DNA from: CAYLQA01 sp964385695
GTDB lineage: Bacteria; Desulfobacterota; Desulfobulbia; Desulfobulbales; Desulfurivibrionaceae
Assembly (NCBI GenBank): GCA_964385695.1
Contig: CAYLQA010000016.1
Coordinates: forward strand, 1-59,560
Direction of reading: 5' to 3'
Length of the DNA stretch: 59,560 bases
A program made the translations under genes and the position numbers. Shown one piece after another: positions 26,530 to 34,157 of this stretch (its first letter is position 1; every line of letters starts with the position of its first letter). The notes beneath the pieces are model-generated. The model was not told where the DNA came from and made no database searches. It was given only the letters and a program-made list of their open reading frames with translations.

Positions 26530-27489
26530 TTATAAGCTCCCATAGGTTTTTGTGAGTTTTTGCAGCACGAGTTCTTCATTCCAGTGCTGTTCCATGAACT
26601 TCCGGGAATAGTCCCCTGATTCTTTTCTGTAGCCCGGGTCAGCAATGAGATGATGAAGTTTGCGAAAGAGTTCTGATTGGCTGCGGGCAATAATCCAGGG
26701 TAGATTTTCGGTTTTGCAGAACTTGACGATCTGTTTGATACTCCAGTCTTCCAGCCCGGCGATCACCGGTTTGCCCTGGCTTAAAGATTCAAGGGAACTG
26801 ACACCATAATAGCCTTGCATATGATCAAAAATAATGTCGCAGTCTTTTTTTTCTACTAAGCATTGCCGGTGAGGGAGAAGCTCAATGATTTTCAGGGAGA
26901 TGGCGTTGCTGGTGGGATTTTCCTTTTGCAGCTCGGCCACCACTTCAATAAGTTCCGAGGTGTTTTTTAAATCCTTCCTGGTCGGCGCTTGGCCGATTAC
27001 CACCTTACCGCCCACCTTGGGCGGTTGCGGTTGCAGAAGCGGATCATCGAGCGGGACCAGATTCGGCAACCAGCTTGCCTCCGGCACCAATTTTAACAGA
27101 TCCGGGGTGCTGACCAGCACCTTCCGTTTGTGTCTTATGTATTTTTCGCGATAGTGTGCGGGATTGGCCCGAAAATGGGGATGGCCGTGGTGGTGGTGGA
27201 GAATTTTTTTTCCTTTGATGAAGTCTCTTATTAATAGAGGGCCAAGGGAATCATTTTCATCAGTAAGCACATGGAAATGGATGATGTCCGCATCCTTGAG
27301 AAGCTGTTCCACCTCGGCATAGTCATCGTCATGGATATCGGGCAGGTGGAGGTCTGCCTCATAGCCGAAGCCGTATTTTTCCGCCGTGGTGATCAGCCGG
27401 CAGCTGTGCTCGGTGTACCGGTTTATGGCATTGGTAAAGGCAATGCCCATGCCGGCCGGGTCATTGGCTGTGATCATTAGTATATTCAT
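26530..27489 (-). CDS. Glycosyltransferase, GT-B fold, divergent family 4/1
   Basis: A 319-residue protein. The N-terminal segment ITANDPAGMGIAFTNAINRY and the DADIIHFHVLTDEN strand match GT-B acceptor domains. The C-terminal half has VVIGQAPTRKDLKNTSEL, FDHMQGYYGVSSLESLSQGKPVIAG, where the SLES-type acidic motif replaces the usual E-x7-E. The family is therefore a divergent GT4 or GT1. It is the first sugar gene after the antiterminator and a 176-base leader. The ATG start has no clear Shine-Dalgarno sequence. Confidence 0.75.
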   Translation of the reverse strand: MNILMITANDPAGMGIAFTNAINRYTEHSCRLITTAEKYGFGYEADLHLPDIHDDDYAEVEQLLKDADIIHFHVLTDENDSLGPLLIRDFIKGKKILHHHHGHPHFRANPAHYREKYIRHKRKVLVSTPDLLKLVPEASWLPNLVPLDDPLLQPQPPKVGGKVVIGQAPTRKDLKNTSELIEVVAELQKENPTSNAISLKIIELLPHRQCLVEKKDCDIIFDHMQGYYGVSSLESLSQGKPVIAGLEDWSIKQIVKFCKTENLPWIIARSQSELFRKLHHLIADPGYRKESGDYSRKFMEQHWNEELVLQKLTKTYGSL

Positions 27490-27665
27490 AAGTTATGAGG
27501 CAGAAGGTGCTGAGACATTGAGGCAGAAGTGTAAGTACTGCAATCAACCTACTCCCTCCCTCATTTTGCCTCCTTCTTCTGCCTTTCTCGTACTCCGGAC
27601 GCACTTCGTCCCTGTCGGGGGCGCCGAGTTTTTCGATAAAAAGTATGTGAAAACAGCAGGTTATG
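27490..27665 (-). promoter_or_regulatory. Leader between NusG-like gene and glycan genes, with repeats
   Basis: A 176-base gap inside the minus-strand unit. It holds two direct copies of TGAGGCAGAAG (27496-27506 and 27519-27529) and an inverted copy CTTCTGCCT at 27576-27584, so the transcript can pair over 9 bases with either copy. A further GC-rich segment lies at 27612-27627. Position between a NusG/RfaH-like gene and a 27 kb gene run is where an ops-like recruitment site or pause would be expected, but no exact ops match is seen. The repeats are direct observation; the recruitment role is inference. Confidence 0.4.
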
Positions 27666-28220
27666 TCAAGTTGGCTGGGCCTGGTCCAGCTCGATCTCAA
27701 CCGTAGCGGCCTGCCGGATCGCCTCGATTTGCAGGACGAGCCGCCGCTGGCCTTTCTGTTTTTTGACGATACCTTCCAGGCCCCGGAAAGGGCCGTCTAT
27801 AATGCGAACCCGCTTGCCTTTTGTCGCGAAATCGCAGAGCTCCAGTTGGCACTCAGCGGCAGTGGCCTGGGCCAAGCTGGTCAATTCGCGGGTGAGGGTT
27901 TGCTGGTCTTGTACTTCAATAATCTGAGCGATCCTGCCTGATGTTATGGCGGTGTAACGCTCCTGCATGTCTCCCTGAAAGAACAAATAGCCGTTAAAGA
28001 GCGGCACGATTGAGGTTCGCATCCTTTTTTTGTTTTTCTGGGGCCTGCTTACCAAGGGCAGAAAATACCTGATGCCCGATGCTTTCAGGCTCCAGGCCAG
28101 GGCCTTTTCCTGTCGGCTTTTGGTGCGCGCCACTCTCCAGGGCCGGTCTCCTGAAACCGGAAACTCAAAGAGGTCTGTTGGGTAGGTGACAGGGGGATTA
28201 TCCGCAGACTTAAGCGTCAT
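27666..28220 (-). CDS. NusG/RfaH-like specialised transcription antitermination factor
   Basis: A 184-residue protein with an N-terminal NGN domain (about residues 24-120; WRVARTKSRQEKALAWSL, FLPLVSRPQKNKKRMRTSIVPLFNGYLFF) and a C-terminal KOW domain (about 130-168; GKRVRIIDGPFRGLEGIVKKQKG). The PLFNGYLFF block is typical of RfaH/UpxY/LoaP-type NusG paralogues. Such factors bind RNA polymerase at a leader site and let it read through long glycan operons. It has a strong GGAGGG ribosome site and overlaps the AlbA_2 gene by 11 bases. Downstream lie about 27 kb of same-strand glycan genes, a target inferred from position. Confidence 0.88.
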   Translation of the reverse strand: MTLKSADNPPVTYPTDLFEFPVSGDRPWRVARTKSRQEKALAWSLKASGIRYFLPLVSRPQKNKKRMRTSIVPLFNGYLFFQGDMQERYTAITSGRIAQIIEVQDQQTLTRELTSLAQATAAECQLELCDFATKGKRVRIIDGPFRGLEGIVKKQKGQRRLVLQIEAIRQAATVEIELDQAQPT

Positions 28221-29583
28221 CGATTACCCTCCAATATCCGTCCCGGTCGCTGCCGATTCTTTCCAGGCATCCCTCGGCTTTAAGCCTGGCGAGATGCTCC
28301 TTGATCGTATTAGGGCTCTTCTCCAGAGCGGTTGCGAGTTGCGACCTTGTCATTTTGGGGCCTTCGCGAAGCATCTCCAGGATACGCGAGCGGGTGTTCA
28401 CTTTCTGGGTGGTTTTCTGGGTGGTTTTCTGGGTGGTTTTCTGGGTGGTTTCCAGAAACACGGTTACCCTGAAACCATGTTGAAATTCTTCAAAGAGAGG
28501 CATAGGCAAGCCGTATGCGGCAAAGGAATCAATGATCCTTTTGATTCCAGAGCCATACTTCTCAATAATCCCGGCCTCTTTGAAAATAGAGGCAATTTGT
28601 TTATTTCGGATGGTAGAAGAATAACAGCCCTTGATAAGTTGATCCGCGTTGAGATCGCCAAGGAGTTTTCCAGGGTTGAAGAATTCAATGCGATCATCAA
28701 AAAATTTTATGATGGAATCACTGGCATTCATGTAATCCCGATGAATGATCATATTGATCACGATCTCACGCAGGGCATCAAGCGGGTAGTCCCACCTTTC
28801 CTCGCGTTGCGCCTTGCCCGTGATTATGTAAGCTCTGTTCATGTGCTTGCGGAGGAAGTCCAGCACCATTTCAACCTCGCTGAACAGCTCGGTGCGAATG
28901 GTTAGGCTGTCTTTGATGATAGTTTCGCTGGAAAAACGGCCTATTTCTATGGTGCTGCCGAAGCAATCCCCGGTTGCGAAGAGCAGGAAGCAGCCATTGG
29001 AGATTTTTTCATCCGAGACCAGCTCAAATTTTTTCAGGACGGTCATTGGTGCATCATCAATTGGATAAGGCCGGACCTTGTTGGCCAACTCAATGAAGTG
29101 ATTGACTTTTTCCAGAGAGATATCTTCCAGGCCGTGGCGGCCATCCTCATAATGATCCCAACTCGTATTAAAGGTCTGCAGGTGGAGGTTGGAGATCTCG
29201 GTGAGACTAAGCTGGTGATTGGAGTTATGGATACGCTTGAAATATTTGCCCTTGCAGCTCACCGGTTTGACCGGATATTCCGTGACGGTCACCATGGCAA
29301 CGGTTTTGCCCTTTATTTCACAGATCTCGATATCGGGGATGATAGAGGGTGCCGTGGACAATTTGACTTGATTAACCCACTGCTGCATGGTCTCAGGGCC
29401 GACTTGTACACCCACGACCTCGCCACGGTCATGTATACCTACAAGCACCTTGCCGCCCTTGGTGTTGGCAAAGGCAGAGAGGGTCTCAATGGCCTCCCGG
29501 TCGAAAGAAGCCTTGAGTTCCGTGGTCTCTGACTCACCGTTGGTGAGGAGTCTGGTGACCATGTTTTCGATAGTGTTTCTCAT
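28210..29583 (-). CDS. AlbA_2 (Schlafen-like) ATPase/wHTH regulator
   Basis: A 457-residue protein from ATG 29583 (AGGA nine bases upstream). The N-terminal AlbA_2 domain has ESETTELKASFDREAIETLSAFANTKGGKVLVGI; a middle HATPase_c_4-like region includes LREIVINMIIHRDYM; a C-terminal winged helix has MTRSQLATALEKSPNTIKEHLARLKAEGCL. Proteins of this layout are annotated as putative transcriptional regulators or helicase-related, with little experimental support. The (KTTQ)n linker from a 12-base tandem repeat precedes the wHTH. Its end overlaps the NusG-like gene by 11 bases, so the two are co-translated and probably functionally paired. A longer start at 29670 is possible but less likely. Confidence 0.82.
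   Translation of the reverse strand: MRNTIENMVTRLLTNGESETTELKASFDREAIETLSAFANTKGGKVLVGIHDRGEVVGVQVGPETMQQWVNQVKLSTAPSIIPDIEICEIKGKTVAMVTVTEYPVKPVSCKGKYFKRIHNSNHQLSLTEISNLHLQTFNTSWDHYEDGRHGLEDISLEKVNHFIELANKVRPYPIDDAPMTVLKKFELVSDEKISNGCFLLFATGDCFGSTIEIGRFSSETIIKDSLTIRTELFSEVEMVLDFLRKHMNRAYIITGKAQREERWDYPLDALREIVINMIIHRDYMNASDSIIKFFDDRIEFFNPGKLLGDLNADQLIKGCYSSTIRNKQIASIFKEAGIIEKYGSGIKRIIDSFAAYGLPMPLFEEFQHGFRVTVFLETTQKTTQKTTQKTTQKVNTRSRILEMLREGPKMTRSQLATALEKSPNTIKEHLARLKAEGCLERIGSDRDGYWRVIDDA
28405..28452. repeat. 12-base tandem repeat, four copies, in frame
   Basis: Four copies of the unit CTGGGTGGTTTT run in direct tandem, coding on the minus strand for repeated KTTQ between the ATPase-like region and the winged helix of the AlbA_2 protein. 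Because the unit is a multiple of 3, copy-number change would alter linker length without breaking the frame. Confidence 0.9.
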
Positions 29584-29696
29584 CTTACTTTGTCCTACTA
29601 CCTCAACGTTTCCCTTTTTCTTATCTGCCGATCGTTCAATGGGCGAACGGTATGTGCTCCTGTTCGGCATGTCCAGACGATTTGTTCAATGTTTTT

Positions 29697-31583
29697 TTAT
29701 AAGGGGGCGTTTTTAAGCCGTTCCAGGGCCGTGAGAAATCCCTGGCCGTTATCTAGGTGGCCGCGCCAGACCTCGGGTACCCAAGTGCCTTTATATTCCG
29801 CAAAGAGCGGCATGACCTTCTCTAGATCGATGTCTCCCTCGCCAATCTGCATTCCTTCGCCATCAAGTCCGTATGCATCGGCAAAATGGATATGTCGTGT
29901 AAAGGGCAGCACGGTCTGGATGTACTCTCCAAGATCGACATTTTTAGCGTTGCAGAATAGGGCTGCGTGCGAGAGGTCAAAGCAGATCTTCACAGCGTGT
30001 TGGGTGCAGAAGTCTACAATCTCATCTGCAGCCATAAAGTAGTTTCCCTTCCACTGTCCTCCGAAATACCAAGGGTAGGGGGGCAGGTTTTCAAGCAAAA
30101 ACTCAATCTCGTCTCCGACCACCGGTCTAATCTCTTTCACCGACGTGCCAAGGTTAGAGGCCAGTTCGGCTGGATCGAGCTTTGTGTTGAGGCTCATTGC
30201 CCCGGGGTGGGTGACGAATTTGGGTTTGCCAACAAAGTGGGGGGAGATTTGCTTGGCCAGTTCAAGGGCCTTAATGGTTTCCTGTACGGAGCGGCTGCGG
30301 ACGGCCTCATCATTGCTGGCCAGGTCGTGCAGTTCATCGCCCATGTATTCTGGGGCATGGACAACCAGTTGACAGGCATAGCTGTCCTTAAGGTTTGGCG
30401 CCAAGGAAAAATCTTTTTCCGCCAGGTGGAATTCCAAAACCTTGGGTGCGTGGACCAACATGCCTTCGGCGTCTGTAAATCGGGCGATTAATCCCCAGTC
30501 GCTTCTGTAAGAGTCGGAAAAGCTGGTTGAGGTGGCGCCGTTTTTCAGGTCGCTCTCTTTGAAAAAATCATATTGCGAGATGTCACGCTTGGCTTGGAGA
30601 CCGATGAGTTCCTGGACCCTGAGGGGGGTGAGCCCTTTGCCGGGCCCCTTGGTCATAACCATCTCGCGGGTAATAATGGTGCCGGCGGCAATACTCTCCT
30701 TGGCAACCAGGCTCTTGCCGAAGAGTTCCCGGTTGAGTACCTCGCCCCTTAAAAGATAGCGTTTGCTCTTGCCAATGGCCTGGTCGGCAACCCGGATGTC
30801 GCGGACCAGGCGTTTGAATTCATACGGGTCGAGGCTCACCTTGTGGTCCGGGCCACGCATCTCTTTATCCAGGGTAATATGCTTTTCGATGATGCAGGCA
30901 CCCATGGAGGCGGCAACCAGTGGGATGGTAATGCCCACCTCGTGGCCGGAATATCCCACGGGGCAGTCGAATTCTTTCAGCTTGTTGATCATGCGCAGGT
31001 TGACCTCTCTGGGCCAGACCGGATAGACGCTGCGACAGTGCAGGAGGGCAAAATGGGTGTTTTGCTTGCGCAGAAAATTAACCGTTGCTTCGATTTCCTC
31101 CCAAAGAGACATGCCGGTAGAAACGATAAGCGGCTTGTTAAAGGAGGCCACGTGCTCCAAAAGCTCAAGGTTGGTCAGATCAGCTGAGGCTATCTTGAAG
31201 CCATTTACCCCGAGTGAATTGAGGAAGTCGGCACTTTTGCTGTCAAAGGGGGTGCAGAGAAAGTCAAGCCCCAAGTCGTCACATTGTTTTTTGAGACGCA
31301 GGTAACTTTCTTCGGCAAGCTCGACCTCTTTGAGCAGGGGAATCATATACTGGAAAGTCTGCTCGAACTTTTCCGGTGACTCAAGCACCTCTTCTGGGTA
31401 GAGGCTTGCGAGATCGCGTTTCTGAAATTTAACCGCATCCACCCCCGTCTTGGCGGCCTCCTCAATGAGCTCAAGGGCGCGACTCTCATCCCCATTGTGG
31501 TTGATGCCGATTTCGGCAATGACATAGGTGGGCATCTCTTTGCCGATGATTCGGCTTCCAAGCTGAATGGTCTGCATCTGCAT
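29697..31583 (-). CDS. NeuB-type nonulosonate synthase-SAF-TIM-barrel isomerase fusion
   Basis: A 628-residue three-domain protein. Residues 1 to about 280 are an N-acetylneuraminate synthase-type aldolase (YVIAEIGINHNGD, GVDAVKFQKRD, LLHCRSVYPVWP, GACIIEKHITLD), condensing phosphoenolpyruvate with an amino sugar. Residues about 285-355 are the SAF antifreeze-like domain (SLVAKESIAAGTIITREMV) that completes the NeuB active site. Residues about 365-628 are an AP-endonuclease/xylose-isomerase-like TIM barrel (FDLSHAALFC, HIHFADAYGLDGEG). The last part could be an isomerase or epimerase supplying the sugar. Its stop is 113 bases before the AlbA_2 gene, and its start directly follows the regulator stop. 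The exact nonulosonic acid is unknown. Confidence 0.85.
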   Translation of the reverse strand: MQMQTIQLGSRIIGKEMPTYVIAEIGINHNGDESRALELIEEAAKTGVDAVKFQKRDLASLYPEEVLESPEKFEQTFQYMIPLLKEVELAEESYLRLKKQCDDLGLDFLCTPFDSKSADFLNSLGVNGFKIASADLTNLELLEHVASFNKPLIVSTGMSLWEEIEATVNFLRKQNTHFALLHCRSVYPVWPREVNLRMINKLKEFDCPVGYSGHEVGITIPLVAASMGACIIEKHITLDKEMRGPDHKVSLDPYEFKRLVRDIRVADQAIGKSKRYLLRGEVLNRELFGKSLVAKESIAAGTIITREMVMTKGPGKGLTPLRVQELIGLQAKRDISQYDFFKESDLKNGATSTSFSDSYRSDWGLIARFTDAEGMLVHAPKVLEFHLAEKDFSLAPNLKDSYACQLVVHAPEYMGDELHDLASNDEAVRSRSVQETIKALELAKQISPHFVGKPKFVTHPGAMSLNTKLDPAELASNLGTSVKEIRPVVGDEIEFLLENLPPYPWYFGGQWKGNYFMAADEIVDFCTQHAVKICFDLSHAALFCNAKNVDLGEYIQTVLPFTRHIHFADAYGLDGEGMQIGEGDIDLEKVMPLFAEYKGTWVPEVWRGHLDNGQGFLTALERLKNAPL

Positions 31584-32213
31584 CTACACCGTTGTCAACC
31601 GTTGAATTTTGATACCCACCTTTTCAAGATGCCTGGTTGAATCGTATATCTCATCCTGCTTGGCATAGGAGGTGATCAATACGCAGTCCGGCTTGATATC
31701 TTCAATCTCCTCGGGCCTCATGACCGTAAAGCCATGAAAGGCGGAGCCCTGCTTTTCCGGGACACTGTCAACAATGGCGGCCACCTTGGCCTGGGGAAAG
31801 TTATCCATGGCCCGCATCACAAGTTCACAGGTTTCCGAGGCCCCGAACAAAACAATACGGGTTTTCCTGCTTCCGTTCAGGATTGCGGCGATGCGTTTGG
31901 AAAGTTCGTTCTTTGTCTGGGCATAGAACTGGACAATTTCTGCGGAGTACTCCATGAGCAGCGAGGTCAGTTCATCCTTGCCCTGTTGCGTGAGCTGGTA
32001 GTTGCAGTCCCGATTGTTGCGGTTTGAAATTTTTATCAGTTCAGCCCTGGTGAGTTCCTTGATGTAGCTGTTCACCATGGAACTGCTCAAGCCGGTCTCC
32101 TTGGCAATTTTATGCTGGCTGATACTTGAAGAATAATGGATGGTAAGCAGAATAGTCAGGCGCCGGAAAGCTTTTGTCGGCAGGAGGAACTGTGAGTGAT
32201 CAATGCTGATCAT
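31584..32213 (-). CDS. Winged-helix regulator fused to a Rossmann-like sugar/nucleotide-sensing domain
   Basis: A 209-residue protein from the ATG at 32213; an ATG at 32252 is also in frame, but it lacks a ribosome site and would place a TATAAT box inside the gene. Residues about 15-90 are a MarR-like winged helix (ISQHKIAKETGLSSSMVNSY is the recognition helix region). Residues about 115-205 are a PglD-N/CoA-binding-like Rossmann domain (RIVLFGASETCELVMRAM, VAAIVDSVPEKQGSAFHG). The divergently transcribed methyltransferase carries the same kind of domain. The protein probably senses a sugar nucleotide and controls the divergent promoters through the palindrome at 32258-32269; this is inference. 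It directly abuts the NeuB fusion. Confidence 0.78.
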   Translation of the reverse strand: MISIDHSQFLLPTKAFRRLTILLTIHYSSSISQHKIAKETGLSSSMVNSYIKELTRAELIKISNRNNRDCNYQLTQQGKDELTSLLMEYSAEIVQFYAQTKNELSKRIAAILNGSRKTRIVLFGASETCELVMRAMDNFPQAKVAAIVDSVPEKQGSAFHGFTVMRPEEIEDIKPDCVLITSYAKQDEIYDSTRHLEKVGIKIQRLTTV

Positions 32214-32238
32214 ACGACAATGACCTGATGAATAGGAT

Positions 32239-32269
32239 ATTATATTGTTCATTCGCTAAACGATCGTTT
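32239..32269 (-). promoter_or_regulatory. Candidate promoter -10 box and operator palindrome
   Basis: On the minus strand a perfect TATAAT lies at 32239-32244. Upstream of it, at 32258-32269, is a perfect 12-base palindrome AAACGATCGTTT, which would lie between the -35 and -10 positions, a classical repressor site. No good TTGACA is seen. The location just upstream of a winged-helix regulator gene suggests autoregulation. The box and palindrome are direct observations; the function is inferred. Confidence 0.5.
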
Positions 32270-32315
32270 TGTATTTAATATCATTGCCTAAAGTGGAAGT
32301 CAAGGGGGATTCCGC

Positions 32316-32606
32316 TTGCCCTCGCTTTCCCATCTTTTTCGGGATAATACGGGAAAACTTAAAGGATTTTTGAGGAAATCCGGCGTGTTACATATGAAAA
32401 GGAATGGGGGAAATAAAGAGTATCAGTGGATTGTCCCTGGGGAAATTCCGTACCTGCATGGTCAGAGGGTTATTTTGTTTGGCGCCGGCAAGGGAAGTGA
32501 AGAATTTCTCGAGTATCTTGCGGGGCAGCAGGGGGACGCCCGGATCCTGGCGGTTCTCGACAATGACAAACTTTCTGGGGCAAGACCTGGCAGGGATTTG
32601 AGGTGA
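32316..32606 (+). pseudogene. N-terminal fragment of a Rossmann-methyltransferase protein, frameshifted
   Basis: A 96-codon frame from TTG 32316 with AGGGGG seven bases upstream. It encodes the first half of a PglD-N/CoA-binding-like domain (RVILFGAGKGSEEFLEYL, ILAVLDNDKL) and then runs into a TGA after a short nonsense tail. The second half of this same domain continues in another frame (GKTWQGFEVISP, then the downstream frame). Adding one G to the GGGG run at 32577-32580 would give DNDKLSGGKTWQGFEVISP and restore one protein from 32316 to 33547. So the gene is broken by a one-base deletion, or the assembly has an error there. A real two-gene arrangement with GTGA overlap is less likely because the domain is split. 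Confidence 0.7.
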
Positions 32607-33547
32607 TTTCACCCACGAGGTTGCCTGATTATGAGTTCGACAGGATAGTCGTGACTTCGGTTTCCGGTCGTGAGGTCATTGCCCGGCAGTTGGATGATAT
32701 GGGCGTCAGTGATGGGCGGGTGCTCCTTGTCGGACGCTATCCTGCGAGCTATCAGCAAAATTTTTTGAGCCTTTTGAGGGAGCTGGAGAGTTCTTCCTGG
32801 CTTAGCGGCAAAGAGTGTCTTTGTGTCGGTCCTGGAGGATTTCTGGGGCTCGAGATGCTGCTCTATTGCCTTGGCGCAGAAAGGGTATGCGCCATCGATA
32901 AGTTTACTTTTTCCATTGAGTATCCGGTTATACGGAGAAGATGGCCTGAATACCAAGCGCTTGATAGCTTCTTGGAGCAGCTGGATATTGAGACTGCACT
33001 CAAGAGGCGGGCGCGGCAACGGCTTGTCGCCCTTTTTTCAGGCCAGGAGGATGGCAGCCAAATCATTGACATATCGAAAGTAGAGTACCTCTATCCTGAA
33101 GATGTTGAGAGGATGCCTTTTCGATCCTCCTCTTTTGATCTGGTTGTCTCATTTGCTGTGCTGGAGCATGTGAGAGACCCCGAGCGGGCAGTTAGAGAAG
33201 TTGCCAGGGTTCTGAAGCCCGGCGGGAAGTGTGTTAACAGGATTATAACCCAGGATCACCGTTCTTTTTCCAATATGGGCGGCTATACATCATTTTCATT
33301 TCGTAGCCATTCTGACGAAGAGTGGGATGCGGTCGTAGAGGACAAATTTTATCAAAACAGGCTGCTTCCGGTTGAGTGGGAAGATCTGCATAAGAGGTCT
33401 GGGTTTTCCATGCATAAATTTGAGGTGGAAAAACATATTTTGATGGATGAGGATGAGTCAAGCCTATTTCATGAAAAGTTCAAAAAATTTTCTCGCCAGG
33501 AAATATCTGCCGTAAATTGCCTTGTCGTCTCGAGTAAAGGGAACTGA
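32603..33547 (+). CDS. SAM-dependent methyltransferase (C-terminal part of split gene)
   Basis: A 314-codon frame from GTG 32603, overlapping the preceding stop by 4 bases. The first 45 residues complete a Rossmann-like domain (LPDYEFDRIVVTSVSGREVIARQL). From about residue 70 a methyltransferase core follows: CLCVGPGGFLGLEMLLYCL (motif I, with VGPGG in place of GxGxG), an acidic AIDKF end, then FRSSSFDLVVSFAVLEHVRDPERAVREVARVLKPGG near residue 175. The methyltransferase module is intact and could be translated alone. It is transcribed away from the regulator gene and is not obviously linked to the pse operon, from which 766 bases separate it. Substrate unknown. Confidence 0.75.
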   Translation: MISPTRLPDYEFDRIVVTSVSGREVIARQLDDMGVSDGRVLLVGRYPASYQQNFLSLLRELESSSWLSGKECLCVGPGGFLGLEMLLYCLGAERVCAIDKFTFSIEYPVIRRRWPEYQALDSFLEQLDIETALKRRARQRLVALFSGQEDGSQIIDISKVEYLYPEDVERMPFRSSSFDLVVSFAVLEHVRDPERAVREVARVLKPGGKCVNRIITQDHRSFSNMGGYTSFSFRSHSDEEWDAVVEDKFYQNRLLPVEWEDLHKRSGFSMHKFEVEKHILMDEDESSLFHEKFKKFSRQEISAVNCLVVSSKGN

Positions 33548-33878
33548 AAAAAATGCTCCCGTTTTTCTGTCAAGGCATGGCGGCGCTTGCTGGTTTGCCA
33601 AGTATATCTGTCAAGCCCTCTTCCTATTAGTCTCGCTGATTATCCAGCTACGATGGATATGTTGATTTTTCTTTCATGGTTGCCTGTGAGGCTTTTTCCA
33701 GATTGCATGCTGCTAATTTTTCCTTGCTGAAGATGGGGGTAGATCCCAAGCTGATTGCAAGCCGGGAAAAAGCTCTCTTGCTCAATATTCCCACATCAAT
33801 TACCCGGGGGGATCCGGGATTATATTGTCAGACAGCTCAAATGCTGCAAGCTGTCTCTCTCTGCCAGCTGCGAGGTCC

Positions 33879-33888
33879 GGGGGGGGGG
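33879..33888 (+). repeat. Homopolymeric G10 tract
   Basis: Ten consecutive G residues in intergenic DNA upstream of the pseudaminic acid operon. Tracts of this length can vary by slipped-strand mispairing. It lies in no gene that I can support, so an effect would be on transcription or on an unrecognised reading frame. Confidence 0.85.
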
Positions 33889-33976
33889 CAATCTCCTTTC
33901 AACTCTCTGTTGTATTGCTAAATTTGATCAGTTCTGACCAGGTTTAAATGGTTTTTATCTGGGAAATTAAGCTGCC

Positions 33977-34035
33977 GGGTGGTGGCATTTTTTTGACCAC
34001 CCATGATGTGGGGGGCAATATTTGCCCCCCACATC
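33977..34035 (+). terminator. Two consecutive hairpins, one very strong
   Basis: The first hairpin pairs GGGTGGT (33977-33983) with ACCACCC (33996-34002) across a T-rich loop. The second pairs GATGTGGGGGGCAA (34005-34018) with TTGCCCCCCACATC (34022-34035), 14 perfect pairs with a 3-base loop. The second lacks a clean T-run on either side, so it may be a bidirectional or non-canonical terminator for the methyltransferase gene, or a DNA-level cruciform or protein site ahead of the pse promoter. Confidence 0.55.
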
Positions 34036-34141
34036 TTGTTAAATTCTCCCCCATATCTCTTGGGGTGGCTTTCTGTTATCTGCCTGTTTTTCAACTTGTT
34101 TTGAGGTCTTGTTTGTCGAGGGTTTCTTTTTTGCGCATTCA

Positions 34142-34157
34142 TGGAATACTTTTTGCT
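34142..34157 (+). promoter_or_regulatory. Weak sigma-54-like promoter element for the pse operon
   Basis: TGGAATACTTTTTGCT keeps the obligatory GG-N10-GC spacing (GG 34143-34144, GC 34155-34156) and the -12 TTGCT, but the -24 is TGGAAT where TGGCAC is usual. Transcription would start near 34168, about 145 bases ahead of the MerR-PseB start. Many polar flagellar systems use sigma-54 for intermediate genes. No enhancer site was recognised. The match could be by chance. Confidence 0.35.

Noticed and set aside
28405..28452. CRISPR-like repeat
   Set aside because: The 12-base units are contiguous without spacers and lie inside a coding frame.
29629..29636. Second copy of the operator palindrome (AACGATCG reads on the minus strand)
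   Set aside because: Only 8 of 12 bases match and the CGATCG core also occurs inside pseG, so chance is likely.
33676..33921. 81-codon frame in the long intergenic region
   Set aside because: No ribosome site and no motif; the frame runs through the G10 tract.
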